From the NCBI RefSeq assembly GCF_000961795.1, contig NZ_LADU01000135.1, forward strand, positions 1 to 52,825: DNA of 52,825 bases. The letters are read 5' to 3'. The notes under the pieces were generated by a model. That model worked only from the letters and a program-made list of their open reading frames with translations, did not search any database and was not told the DNA's origin. Below are positions 8,312 through 16,551 of the stretch, piece after piece; the first letter of the stretch is position 1, and each line of letters starts with the position of its first letter. Source of the DNA: Hyphomonas sp. BRH_c22 (GTDB lineage: Bacteria; Pseudomonadota; Alphaproteobacteria; Caulobacterales; Hyphomonadaceae). Both the position numbers and the translations under genes were made by a program.

Positions 8312-8443
8312 TTAAAAGAAGAGGCCGCCGAGGAAGATGCCGACGCCGAAAAACATCCAGCTCTCGGCAGGGCGGGTCGACAGCCAGCGGCCAAATCGGC
8401 CTGCGTCACTGCGAGCTTCTGTGCGGTAATTACGGTCGTCCAT
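8312..8443 (-). CDS. 43-aa membrane microprotein, first gene of the psp operon
   Basis: This small open frame runs from an ATG at 8443 (MDDRNYRTEARSDAGRF...). It has a charged N-terminal half and a C-terminal hydrophobic segment (WMFFGVGIFLGGLFF) that ends the protein, a tail-anchor-like layout. A longer start at 8503 is possible but would overlap the sigma-54 promoter region. It is 50 bases downstream of the predicted transcription start and 32 bases ahead of pspA, so it should be induced with the Psp proteins. No family is recognised. Confidence 0.65.
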   Translation of the reverse strand: MDDRNYRTEARSDAGRFGRWLSTRPAESWMFFGVGIFLGGLFF

Positions 8444-8503
8444 CTTGGGCCTTGTCCTTCTTGCTGGTTGCGACGCCCCCGTCGCTCTGAGTGCCAGTAT
8501 CAT

Positions 8504-8520
8504 TTCAAGGACCGTGCCAA
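8504..8520 (-). promoter_or_regulatory. Sigma-54 (-24/-12) promoter of the psp operon
   Basis: On the minus strand TTGGCACGGTCCTTGAA matches the sigma-54 consensus (TTGGCACG-N4-TTGC), with A for C at the end of the -12 box. The start of transcription would be near 8493, 50 bases before the first small gene. The divergent gene encodes PspF, the sigma-54 activator for psp genes, which supports the call. Confidence 0.85.
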
Positions 8521-8590
8521 GTGAAAATTAATTTCATAAAGCCTTGAAAAATAACAATAAAAAATATTTCGAGGCGAGGTCGCGTATAAT

Positions 8591-8616
8591 AATTTCGTTA
8601 TTTTGACGAAAAAATT
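8591..8616. promoter_or_regulatory. AT-rich inverted repeat, possible PspF binding site
   Basis: TTTCGT-N7-ACGAAA (8593-8598 and 8606-8611), flanked by further matching A/T, lies about 100-120 bases upstream of the predicted psp transcription start and just ahead of pspF. This is where PspF enhancer sites that also autoregulate pspF would be expected. The assignment is inference from position and symmetry. Confidence 0.45.
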
Positions 8617-8638
8617 AGTCGATAATAAATTCATAAAT

Positions 8639-8650
8639 GTCTATATAGAC
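8639..8650. promoter_or_regulatory. Perfect 12-base palindrome over the pspF translation start region
   Basis: GTCTATATAGAC ends three bases before the preferred pspF ATG (8654) and takes the place of a ribosome site. It may be an operator or lower pspF translation. pspF is expected to be weakly expressed, and no Shine-Dalgarno sequence is visible here. Confidence 0.35.
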
Positions 8651-8653
8651 CAA

Positions 8654-9694
8654 ATGATTGGCCAATCGACCCAGCTTATTGGTGAAGCGCCTGCCTGGCT
8701 CAGCGCGCAGGAGCATGTTTCCCGCGTCGCCCCGCTGGAACGGCCGATCCTGGTGATTGGCGAGCGCGGCACCGGCAAGGAATTGATCGGCGAACGCCTG
8801 CACTTTCTGTCGAAGCGCTGGGAAGGCCCGTTCGTGAAGGTCAATTGCGCGGCACTGTCTGAACAATTGCTGGATTCCGAACTGTTCGGGCATGAGCGCG
8901 GGGCCTTCACGGGCGCGACCGAGCAGCGCAAGGGCCGGTTCGAGCTGGCTGATGGCGGCACGATTTTCCTCGACGAGATCGCCACGGCGAGCCGCGCCGT
9001 TCAGGAAAAGCTGCTGCGCATTGTCGAATATGGCGAGTTCCAGCGCCTCGGCGGCTCGCGGGTCATGACGACCAATGTGCGCATTGTTGCCGCCACGAAC
9101 ATGGACCTGCCAGCCATGGTGGAGCGGGGAGACTTCCGGGCGGACCTGCTCGACCGGCTTGCCTTCGATGTCATCACGCTGCCGCCCCTGCGGGCGCGCA
9201 AGGGAGACGCAACGCTGCTCGCCGATTTCTTTGCCCGGCGTATCGCAATCGAGATGGCCCAGGACTTTCCGGGCTTCGCCCCGTCGGCCATTGCGGCGAT
9301 CGAGGCGCATGATTGGCCGGGCAATGTGCGGGAATTGCGCAATTTCGCCCAGCGCCTTGCACACCGCTCCATGCTGACCGCGCCGGACGAGCCGGTCCGG
9401 TTCGACCCCTCGGCGCTGGATCCGTTCGCATCGCCGTGGCGGCCCGGTGCTTCCAGCCGGGCGACTGCCGACGCCCCGCGATTCGATTTGCCGGATGCGT
9501 CAGCCATTCATGGCCCGGTCGATTTCAACGCAGCCATCAGCCGGCTCGAGTTGCGCCTCGTCGACGAGGCCCTCGCCGCCAGCCAGGGGCATCAGGGCCG
9601 TGCGGCTGACGCGCTCGGGCTGACCTATCACCAGTTCCGGGGCCTGCTGAAAAAGCATGGCTATGGCAAGAAACCGGGCAAGCCGGACGTGTGA
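8654..9694 (+). CDS. pspF: PspF, sigma-54-dependent activator of the psp operon
   Basis: A 346-aa AAA+ enhancer-binding protein without an N-terminal receiver domain, as in PspF, whose activity is held in check by PspA. Walker A GERGTGKE is at residues 36-43, the sigma-54-contacting GAFTGA loop at 83-88 and Walker B GGTIFLDE at 101-108. A Fis-type helix-turn-helix (GRAADALGLTYHQFRGLLKK) is near the C-terminus. The ATG at 8654 (MIGQSTQLIGEAPAWL) matches the usual PspF start; a TTG at 8603 would add 17 Lys/Asn-rich residues from AT-rich promoter DNA and is unlikely. Confidence 0.93.
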   Translation: MIGQSTQLIGEAPAWLSAQEHVSRVAPLERPILVIGERGTGKELIGERLHFLSKRWEGPFVKVNCAALSEQLLDSELFGHERGAFTGATEQRKGRFELADGGTIFLDEIATASRAVQEKLLRIVEYGEFQRLGGSRVMTTNVRIVAATNMDLPAMVERGDFRADLLDRLAFDVITLPPLRARKGDATLLADFFARRIAIEMAQDFPGFAPSAIAAIEAHDWPGNVRELRNFAQRLAHRSMLTAPDEPVRFDPSALDPFASPWRPGASSRATADAPRFDLPDASAIHGPVDFNAAISRLELRLVDEALAASQGHQGRAADALGLTYHQFRGLLKKHGYGKKPGKPDV

Positions 9695-9742
9695 ACTGGC
9701 TGTAATGTGAGCGTTCACTCTTACGGATGCGACAGATCAGGG

Positions 9743-9774
9743 GAATCGATTCGCGTCCGGCGCAAATCTGCGCC
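9743..9774. promoter_or_regulatory. Two palindromes upstream of hpf
   Basis: The 116-base pspF-hpf gap holds a perfect GAATCGATTC palindrome (9743-9752) and, seven bases on, GGCGCA-N4-TGCGCC (9759-9774), which could form a hairpin. They lie 35-70 bases before the hpf start, where an operator or attenuating hairpin could act. The function is unknown. Confidence 0.3.
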
Positions 9775-9810
9775 ATACTTGGAAGTCTCGAATAGCAAAG
9801 GAGACCGCTC

Positions 9811-10413
9811 GTGCAGATACAAATTACTGGCAAGCATATGGATCTCGGAGGTGCTCTCAGGAGCCGTATCGAAGAAGGGCTTGAGGCGGCGGTCAGTAAA
9901 TACTTCAATCGTACCGGGGAGGCGAGCGTGTTCGTCTCGCAACACGGACACCTCGTCGAGGTTGACTGCAATGTGCATCTCCCGTCCGGTATCGTGCTGC
10001 AATCGACCGGAAAGGCGACTGACCCGTACGCTGCGCTCGAAGACAGTCTCGACAAGATGGAAAAGCGGGTGCGCCGCTACAAGCGCCGCCTGAAGGACCA
10101 CCACGCCAACCCCGCCGCGCCCCTGCCCGCAGAAGTCGCGACCAGCGCCGTTCTGACGCGCAATGGGCGCGCCGCGGATGCAGATGAAATCGACGACGAG
10201 ATTGTCGATGTTTCCGACGTGCCGCTGACGGTCGCAGAAACATCCGTCAGTATCCGCAAGATGAGCGTGTCGGAAGCGGTCATGCAGCTCGAACTGCAAG
10301 AGGTGCCTGCACTGATGTTCAGGAATGCTGGCCATGACGGACTGAATATGGTCTACCGCCGTCCGGATGGGCATATCGGCTGGGTTGACCCGGCCAATAC
10401 GCCCCGGAACTGA
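9811..10413 (+). CDS. hpf: Long-form ribosome hibernation-promoting factor (HPF)
   Basis: HPF binds the 30S decoding region and, in its long form, dimerises 70S ribosomes to 100S particles in starved cells. The 200-aa length, with an N-terminal S30AE/YfiA domain (residues 1-100) and a C-terminal dimerisation domain (about 140-195, PALMFRNAGHDGLNMVYRRPDGHIGWVDP, quoted in two halves by families), fits long HPF. A GTG start at 9811 is chosen because AAAGGAGA lies seven bases ahead. ptsN follows after 24 bases. In most proteobacteria rpoN precedes hpf; here pspF does. Confidence 0.93.
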   Translation: MQIQITGKHMDLGGALRSRIEEGLEAAVSKYFNRTGEASVFVSQHGHLVEVDCNVHLPSGIVLQSTGKATDPYAALEDSLDKMEKRVRRYKRRLKDHHANPAAPLPAEVATSAVLTRNGRAADADEIDDEIVDVSDVPLTVAETSVSIRKMSVSEAVMQLELQEVPALMFRNAGHDGLNMVYRRPDGHIGWVDPANTPRN

Positions 10414-10437
10414 AGCCCACACACGGAAGCAGCGTAA

Positions 10438-10908
10438 ATGGCAACCGATCTGAGCTCCCTGCTAAAAGGCGGGATTATCATCCCTTGTTATGAGGCGACC
10501 AGCCGCAAACAGGCGCTGCACGCCTTGTCCGAAGAACTCAGTCGCGTGACGAAAATTTCCGCACGCGAAATCGAGGATTCGGTGATGGAGCGCGAGCGCC
10601 TCGGGTCGACAGGTGTCGGCGAGGGCGTTGCGATCCCGCATGCGCGCGTGCAGGGCATTGATGCGCCGATCGGGGCATTCATGCGCCTTGCGACGGGTGT
10701 GGATTTCGAGGCTGTCGATGACCGGCCATGTGACCTGATCTTCATGCTGCTTGCACCCTTGTCGGCCGGGGCAGACCATTTGCGGGCGCTGGCGCAAGTC
10801 AGCCGCGTCTTCCGTCAGGGGGCTGTGCGCGACGCGCTGCGCGCGGCCAATACGGTCGATGAGGTCAAGGCCATCATCTGCAAGGAATCAGTCGAGTCCT
10901 CGATCTGA
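10438..10908 (+). CDS. ptsN: PTS IIA-like nitrogen regulatory protein PtsN (EIIANtr)
   Basis: This is the phosphoryl-accepting end protein of the nitrogen PTS (PtsP-NPr-EIIANtr), which regulates potassium transport, phosphate and stress responses by protein contacts. At 156 aa it is the normal size. The phosphorylated His is in GVAIPHARV (His68). The hpf-ptsN pairing is the standard one. The KtrAB genes in the same window are of interest because EIIANtr controls K+ uptake in other bacteria. The operon ends in the terminator at 10931-10966. Confidence 0.93.
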   Translation: MATDLSSLLKGGIIIPCYEATSRKQALHALSEELSRVTKISAREIEDSVMERERLGSTGVGEGVAIPHARVQGIDAPIGAFMRLATGVDFEAVDDRPCDLIFMLLAPLSAGADHLRALAQVSRVFRQGAVRDALRAANTVDEVKAIICKESVESSI

Positions 10909-10930
10909 CCTGAATGCTGGCCCTAATAAA

Positions 10931-10966
10931 AAAGCCCGCCGGTCAGTCCGGCGGGCTTTATTTTTT
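10931..10966. terminator. Bidirectional rho-independent terminator
   Basis: A perfect 12-pair stem (arms 10931-10942 and 10948-10959, loop TCAGT) is followed by a T-rich run on the plus strand. It is preceded by A-rich sequence that gives a T run on the minus strand. It sits between the convergent ptsN and the M3 peptidase gene and would end both transcripts. Confidence 0.93.
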
Positions 10967-10983
10967 CCGGTCACGGAGATCGA

Positions 10984-13176
10984 TCAGCCTTCGCTTGGCT
11001 TTTCTTCAGCAAAGCCGCGATTTTCCAGCAGGGGATCGATCGTCGGATCGGACCCGCGGAAATTGCGGTAAAGTTCGTCAGCCTCACGCAGGCCGCCTGA
11101 CTCATAGACCCATTTTTTCAGCTTGCCAGCGAGATCCGGATTATAGATGTCGCCGGACTGCTTGAAGGCCATAAAGCCGTCCGCATCGAGAATTTCAGAC
11201 CAGAGATAGGCGTAGTAGCCTGCCGAGTATCCGCCCGCGAAGATATGGCTGAAATACTGCGACCGGTAGCGCGGTTCGATTTCCGGGAGGATCCCGTATT
11301 CCTCCAGCACCTGCTGTTCGAACGCGCGGGCATCGGTAATCTTAGCGGCATCTTCCGGTGTCAGCATGTGCCAGCGCAGGTCGAGCAGGGACGCGGCGAT
11401 GAACTCGGTCGTCTTGAAGCCCTGGTTGAAGTTTGACGCCGCATTCATCTTGTCGACCAGGTCCTGCGGGATGATCTCGCCGGTCTTGTCGTGCCGGGCA
11501 TACACAGCCAGCACTTCCGGATCGCCCGCCCAGTGTTCCAGGATCTGCGCCGGGAACTCGGTATAGTCACGCGGACCGTCGACGCCGGAGAATGTCGAAT
11601 ACCTGATCTGCGTCAGCAGGCCATGAAGGCCATGGCCGAACTCGTGGAACAGGGTTTCGACCTGGTCAAAGGTCAGCAGCGTCGGCTCGCCCTTTGCGGG
11701 CGGGGTGACGTTCAGGTTGTTGGTGATGATCGGCCGGGTATTCTCACCGACATTCGAGGTATCGCGGAAGGATGACATCCAGGCGCCGCCCCGCTTGGAA
11801 TCACGCGAATACATGTCAGTCATGAACAGGCCAAGATGTTCGCCCGTCTCAAGGTCTTTCACGTCCCAGGACTCGACAACGGGGTTCCATGTCTCCGTTT
11901 CGACCGGCGTGAAGCTCACATTGAACAGCTTGGTCGCCACATCGAACGCCCCCTGGCGCACCGCGCCCAGTTCGAAATAAGGCTTCAGCAGATTGCCGTC
12001 GAAGGCATATTTCGCCTGGCGTACCTTCTCGGCATAGAACCACCAGTCCTGGCCTTCCAGCGTGAATGCGTCACCGATCATGGCCTGCATGTCGGTGCGT
12101 TCTTCCCTGGCGCGCGCAAGGCCCGGCTCCAGGACGCGCTTGAGGAAGTCCTCGGCCTGTTGCGGTGTCTTCGCCATGCGGGTTTCGAGCTGGTAGGCAG
12201 CATGAGACGGGTAGCCCATCAGTTCCGCGCGCTTGGCGCGCAACTGGGCGATCCTGATCAGGATCGGCCCATTGTCATATTCGCCGCTTGAAGCGCGCAG
12301 GCGATAGCCGTCAAACATCTGCTTGCGCAGGTCGCGGTTCTCGCCTTGCGTCATGAAGGTTTCGTAGACAGAGCGGTCCACGGTCAGGACCCACTTGTCC
12401 TCGCCCTCAGCCTTGATCGAATTCTTGAAGTCATCGGCCAGGCCTGCGAGCTGCGTCTCGTCGGTGACTTCCAGCTTGAAGGCCTTGGTCGAGAGGAGCA
12501 GGTTCTTGCCGAATTCGGTGGTCAGCGCCGACAGTTCTTCATTGATCGTGGCGACCTCTGCCTTCACTTCCGGGCTCAGCGCAGCGCCATTGCGCACGAA
12601 TTCGCGATGGGTCAGCTCGAGCAGGCGGGCGTCCTGTTCGTCGAGCCCCAGACGGTCGCGTTCGGCATAGACGGCCTGCACCCGCTTGAAGAGGTCCGGG
12701 TTGAACGTGATCGCATCGGTCTCGCGCGTGAGCATCGGATAGATCTCGGATTCCAACTCGCTCAGCGTGTCATTGGTGTCGGTATTGGTGATGTTGTTGA
12801 AGGTTAGGATCACCTTGTTCAGCGAGCCGCCGGCCTGGTCGAGCGCGACAATCGTATTATCGAAGTCCGGCGCATCGGGGTTGTTGACGATGGCGGTGAT
12901 TTCCTCGCGCAGTTCCAGCAGTGCCTTCTTGGTGGCGGGCAGGTAGTGGGCGTCCGTGATCTGGCTGAACGGCGGCACACCATATTCGGACGTCCATTCC
13001 TGGCGGAACGGGTTGCCTTCGAGTTCTGCGTCCGTCACCACGATTTCCGGCAGTTCGGCTGTTTCAGTCTGTGAGACTTCTGCCTGTTCTGGCGTGGCTT
13101 CCGGTTTCTTGCCACATGCGGACAGGGTGAGCGCGAGCGCGGCAGCTGTGCCGAGCAGGAAATGTTTTGTGGTCAT
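10984..13176 (-). CDS. M3 family zinc metallopeptidase lipoprotein (peptidyl-dipeptidase Dcp-like)
   Basis: A 730-aa oligopeptidase of the thimet/Dcp family (M3) that trims small peptides. The zinc motif HEFGH is at residues 511-515 within FHEFGHGLHG. An N-terminal signal ends in a lipobox (LSAC, Cys21), so unlike the cytosolic E. coli enzyme this copy is exported and lipid-anchored, with an acidic linker (residues 22-50) before the catalytic part. A conserved YYAYLWSEILDADGF motif, typical of the family's C-terminal part, is present. Its role would be recycling periplasmic peptides. It ends at the terminator shared with ptsN. Confidence 0.92.
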   Translation of the reverse strand: MTTKHFLLGTAAALALTLSACGKKPEATPEQAEVSQTETAELPEIVVTDAELEGNPFRQEWTSEYGVPPFSQITDAHYLPATKKALLELREEITAIVNNPDAPDFDNTIVALDQAGGSLNKVILTFNNITNTDTNDTLSELESEIYPMLTRETDAITFNPDLFKRVQAVYAERDRLGLDEQDARLLELTHREFVRNGAALSPEVKAEVATINEELSALTTEFGKNLLLSTKAFKLEVTDETQLAGLADDFKNSIKAEGEDKWVLTVDRSVYETFMTQGENRDLRKQMFDGYRLRASSGEYDNGPILIRIAQLRAKRAELMGYPSHAAYQLETRMAKTPQQAEDFLKRVLEPGLARAREERTDMQAMIGDAFTLEGQDWWFYAEKVRQAKYAFDGNLLKPYFELGAVRQGAFDVATKLFNVSFTPVETETWNPVVESWDVKDLETGEHLGLFMTDMYSRDSKRGGAWMSSFRDTSNVGENTRPIITNNLNVTPPAKGEPTLLTFDQVETLFHEFGHGLHGLLTQIRYSTFSGVDGPRDYTEFPAQILEHWAGDPEVLAVYARHDKTGEIIPQDLVDKMNAASNFNQGFKTTEFIAASLLDLRWHMLTPEDAAKITDARAFEQQVLEEYGILPEIEPRYRSQYFSHIFAGGYSAGYYAYLWSEILDADGFMAFKQSGDIYNPDLAGKLKKWVYESGGLREADELYRNFRGSDPTIDPLLENRGFAEEKPSEG

Positions 13177-13257
13177 GAAGCGTCCTCTTGATGGATTTGA
13201 CCCCGTCTAGCGCGGAAGTGGGGCAAAAACCAGCATTTGAGGCCCATTCATTGCAGG

Positions 13258-14196
13258 TTAGCGTGCGAGACGGGCAATCGTCTCGTGATACTCCGCAATC
13301 GTTTCCTCGAAGATCTGTGCCACCGGTTTGACCGCGTGAATTCGCCCGGCGACTTGTCCTGTCAACGCGATTCCGGCCTCCAGGTCGCCGCCGAAATACA
13401 CAGCCTGCGTATCGGCGAACTCTCCAAAAATATTGGCGCTGCCTTCTGTTTCGATACGACTGGTGCGTTCGGTCCGCAGGGCACGCAGGGCCGGCCCGGG
13501 TCCGGAACGATTGAGGAAGATCGTATCAGTTGCTTCGGCGTCGATGATCGCAGTTTTCCAGTTCTGATGAACCGGGCTTTCCTCTGACGAAAGGATACGT
13601 GTTCCCATGAGGACGCCCTCAGCGCCCAGTGCAAACGCAGCGGCCATGGTGCGACCGTCCGTAATGCCGCCGGCAGCCACGACCGGCACATTCACTTGCT
13701 CACAGACCAGCGGGATCAGCACCATGGAGGCGACATCCTTCGGGTTCTTGAACCCGCCACCTTCGCCGCCTTCAACAATCAGCCCGTCAACGCCCGCTTC
13801 GATGGCACGCAGTGCGCCTTGGAGGCTGGGGACGACGTGGAACACAGTGAGGCCGGCTTCCTTGAGCATGCCTGTGTATTTCATCGGATCGCCTGCAGAC
13901 GTGGTCACGAACTTGATGCCCTGCTGGATGATGAAGTCGATGATGTTTGGGTCACGCACAAAAGCCTGCGCCACGTTAACGCCGAATGGCTTGTCCGTCA
14001 GGTCGTGCATCTTGAGGATTTCCTCACGGATCGCGTCCAGTTCGCCCGACGAGGTTTCAATAATGCCCATACCGCCTGCATTGGAAACGGCCGATGAAAG
14101 GTGTGAGCGGGCGATCCAGCCCATCGCGGCCTGGATGATCGGCTTTTCGATGCCGAGCATGTCTGTGATGCGCGTTCTGACGGGCTTGGTGGTCAT
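13258..14196 (-). CDS. NAD(P)H-dependent flavin oxidoreductase / nitronate monooxygenase family
   Basis: A 312-aa FMN-binding TIM-barrel protein of the nitronate monooxygenase/2-nitropropane dioxygenase-like family. Typical parts are PIIQAAMGWIARSHLSSAVSNAGGMG near the N-terminus (quoted in short pieces), the glycine stretch EGGEGGG and the phosphate-binding PVVAAGGITDGRT with GAEGVLMGTR. The ATG at 14196 follows AGGAAG; the frame is open 52 codons further but without a start site of quality. Such proteins oxidise nitronates or act as enoyl reductases, and the family alone does not decide. DUF3088 lies upstream on the same strand. Confidence 0.85.
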   Translation of the reverse strand: MTTKPVRTRITDMLGIEKPIIQAAMGWIARSHLSSAVSNAGGMGIIETSSGELDAIREEILKMHDLTDKPFGVNVAQAFVRDPNIIDFIIQQGIKFVTTSAGDPMKYTGMLKEAGLTVFHVVPSLQGALRAIEAGVDGLIVEGGEGGGFKNPKDVASMVLIPLVCEQVNVPVVAAGGITDGRTMAAAFALGAEGVLMGTRILSSEESPVHQNWKTAIIDAEATDTIFLNRSGPGPALRALRTERTSRIETEGSANIFGEFADTQAVYFGGDLEAGIALTGQVAGRIHAVKPVAQIFEETIAEYHETIARLAR

Positions 14197-14251
14197 GTTT
14201 CTTCCTGTCTTTTCATCTCGGGTTCGGTGTTTTCCCGAAGCAGCGAAAGGC

Positions 14252-14599
14252 CTAGTAACCGCGGGGGAACGGGGTGCCGTAACGGTGTGAAAAATGGTGC
14301 GCGATGCTGCGGGCGCTGGCAAGATAGCGCAGGCCATTGGCTTCCTCGACATTCACATCCTGGCCAACCGGCGTGTCAGGGTGCAGGACCAAGGTTGGCG
14401 CATTGTACCGGCCTTCGCCCAGCATCGCGACAATCTCTGTTCGGGGATGTTCAAGGCCGACATGGACAATGTCCAGCGCGTCGCGAATGGAAGGAAAATA
14501 ACCGAGTACGCCCCATATCTCGGCACATTCAGGGCAGAATTCGCGCCGGTCATTTCCCTCAAATCCGGGAGGCAGCAGGAACAGGACATCTTTGGGCAT
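14252..14599 (-). CDS. DUF3088 family protein
   Basis: A 115-aa protein that fits the DUF3088 family: start MPKDVLFLLPPGFE, then a FCPECAEIWG motif with a CxxC pair that suggests a thioredoxin-like fold, and NAPTLVLHPD with a cis-Pro-like position. The function is unknown. It lies 55 bases upstream of the flavin oxidoreductase on the same strand, so the two may be co-transcribed. It is divergent from the reductase at 14719. Confidence 0.7.
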   Translation of the reverse strand: MPKDVLFLLPPGFEGNDRREFCPECAEIWGVLGYFPSIRDALDIVHVGLEHPRTEIVAMLGEGRYNAPTLVLHPDTPVGQDVNVEEANGLRYLASARSIAHHFSHRYGTPFPRGY

Positions 14600-14718
14600 T
14601 GGCAGGTCTCACGCTCTGGTTATGTGAAGTCCTAATACGCATGTTCCGCGAAGTCATGGCGTGACAGCACCCGCTTGCAGCCTATGCTGGCCCATCAAGG
14701 GTTGAGGAGGTCTCGCCG

Positions 14719-15741
14719 ATGGCGGACATGCAGCAGCTGGTTCTGGCGCGCTATTGTGTGGGCGCCCCTGTGCCGGAAGATTTCAGGCTGGAAAACGCCG
14801 GCCTGCCCGAGCCGAAGGAGGGTCAGTTCCGCGTCGCCCATGTCTGGTGCTCGGTTGATCCCGGCACGCGGTCGCGCCTGTCTGGCGGCGATTCCTACGC
14901 CATGGCGCTGCCGCTCGGCAAACCGATTGACGGGTTCAGTGTCGGTATTGTCGATGCCAGCCAGAACGAGGCCTTTCCGGTCGGCACGAAAGTCTTCTGC
15001 GCCGGCGGCTGGAAGACGCATTCGATCCAGTCGGGCAGGGGCTTTGTCGGCAAGGTGCCGGAAGCGCCCGTACCGCTCAGCGCCTGGATCGGCGTGCTGG
15101 GCGTGCCGGGACTGACCGCCTGGTTCGGCCTGAAGACCGTGGCGAAATTCAGGGAAGGCGACACTGTGCTCGTTACGTCGGCGGCCGGCCCTGTCGGTGC
15201 GACGGCCGGGCAACTCGCAAAGGCCTGGGGCGCGTCCAAAGTCGTCGGCATTGCAGGCTCTGACGCGAAATGCGATTTCCTGACGGGCGAGGCGGGCTTC
15301 GACGCCGCAATCAATTACAAGACCGCGCCGGACCTGACGGCGGCCATCGCGGAGCAATTTCCCAAAGGCGTGGACGTCCTGTTCGACAATGTCGGCAATG
15401 AAATGGTCAACCGCGTGCTGCCGCTGATGGCGCTGAACGGACGTATCTGCATTTCCGGCCAGGTGGCCGACTATAACCGGACGCCGGAAGAAACGCCGGG
15501 CATCGTGAATACCAAGCCTTTCATCACGCACCGCGTGAACATGCAGGGACTGGTGGTGTTCGATTTCGCCCGCGACTTCCCCGAAGCCCTGCAGACAATG
15601 GCCGGCCTTCTGGCCACGGGAAAGCTGAAGAGCAATGAGGAACGCTTCGAGGGCATCGCGGCGATGCCGGAAGCTTTTTGCGGCCTGTTCCGGGGCGAGA
15701 ATTTCGGGCGCCGCGTTGTCAGAGTTGGAGTGGAATCATGA
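14719..15741 (+). CDS. NADP-dependent medium-chain oxidoreductase (CurA/leukotriene-B4-dehydrogenase-like)
   Basis: A 340-aa zinc-independent medium-chain dehydrogenase/reductase of the double-bond reductase type, which reduces alpha,beta-unsaturated ketones with NADPH. Features are WCSVDPGTRSRLSGG in the N-terminal domain, the PGLTAWFGL motif and the nucleotide-binding AAGPVGATAGQLAK, followed by GIAGSDAKCDFL and a GNEMVNRVLPLM stretch. No zinc-ligand Cys/His set is present. GGAGG precedes the ATG at 14719. Its stop overlaps the enoyl-CoA hydratase start (ATGA), so they are coupled and probably act on related acyl substrates. Confidence 0.88.
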   Translation: MADMQQLVLARYCVGAPVPEDFRLENAGLPEPKEGQFRVAHVWCSVDPGTRSRLSGGDSYAMALPLGKPIDGFSVGIVDASQNEAFPVGTKVFCAGGWKTHSIQSGRGFVGKVPEAPVPLSAWIGVLGVPGLTAWFGLKTVAKFREGDTVLVTSAAGPVGATAGQLAKAWGASKVVGIAGSDAKCDFLTGEAGFDAAINYKTAPDLTAAIAEQFPKGVDVLFDNVGNEMVNRVLPLMALNGRICISGQVADYNRTPEETPGIVNTKPFITHRVNMQGLVVFDFARDFPEALQTMAGLLATGKLKSNEERFEGIAAMPEAFCGLFRGENFGRRVVRVGVES

Positions 15742-16550
15742 GCACGCAATACGACATCACCAGCGATAAATGGGAGCGTTTCACCTTCTCCCGCGATGGC
15801 CGCGTCCTGACCGCCGCGATCACGTCGGACCATCCCGTCAACGGCGTTGACGAGCAGATGCACACCGAACTCGCGCTCGTCTTCAACTGCCTGCAGCGAG
15901 ACAGCGAAAGCGACATCATCATCCTCACCGCCAAAGGCCGGACCTTCTGCGCGGGCGGGGATTTCGACTGGTTCGAGGAGCAGATCAACCATCCCGAACG
16001 CTTCCGTGCGATCGGATGGGACGCCAAGCAGATCGTCACGACCCTGCTGAACATGGAAAAGCCCATCATCTGCCGCATGAACGGGGCCGCCGCAGGCCTC
16101 GGCGCGACGATTGCGCTCTTCTGCGACATCATCATTGCCGACGAGACGGCGAAGATCGGCGACCCGCACGTCAAGGTCGGGCTGGTCGCCGGTGATGGCG
16201 GCGCGCTGATCTGGCCGCAACTGATCGGCTTCGCCAAGGCCAAGGAACTCCTGATGACGGGTGACTTGCTCAGTGCGAAAGAGGCCGAGCGTCTCGGCCT
16301 GATAAACTATGCGGTTCCCGCTGCGGAACTTGACGCGAAAGTGGCTGAACTCGTCGCCAAGCTGCAGGCGAACCCGAAATGGGCTGTGCGCTGGACCAAG
16401 ACCACCGCCAATATTCCGTTGCGCGCGCTTGCCGCGCAGTTGATGGATGCCAGCATCGGCTGGGAAAGCGTGTCCAACTATATGGGTGACCGGCGTGAGG
16501 CCGTGGCGGCCTTCAAGGAAAAACGCGCCCCGAAATTGACGGGAGACTGA
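15738..16550 (+). CDS. Enoyl-CoA hydratase/isomerase family protein
   Basis: A 270-aa crotonase-fold protein. The CoA oxyanion hole residues are in GRTFCAGGDFDWF and NGAAAGLGATIALFCD. The later catalytic segment reads DPHVKVGLVAGDGGA, where the second catalytic Glu of classical hydratases appears replaced, so the reaction may not be simple hydration. The start at 15738 overlaps the upstream reductase stop; a start at 15678 would overlap it by 64 bases. It is followed after one base by a GNAT gene, making a three-gene operon. Confidence 0.88.
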   Translation: MSTQYDITSDKWERFTFSRDGRVLTAAITSDHPVNGVDEQMHTELALVFNCLQRDSESDIIILTAKGRTFCAGGDFDWFEEQINHPERFRAIGWDAKQIVTTLLNMEKPIICRMNGAAAGLGATIALFCDIIIADETAKIGDPHVKVGLVAGDGGALIWPQLIGFAKAKELLMTGDLLSAKEAERLGLINYAVPAAELDAKVAELVAKLQANPKWAVRWTKTTANIPLRALAAQLMDASIGWESVSNYMGDRREAVAAFKEKRAPKLTGD

Positions 16551-16551
16551 C

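Noticed and set aside
8603..8653. TTG start adding 17 residues to PspF
   Set aside because: The added residues come from AT-rich control DNA and are not part of the PspF family; the ATG at 8654 fits the known N-terminus.
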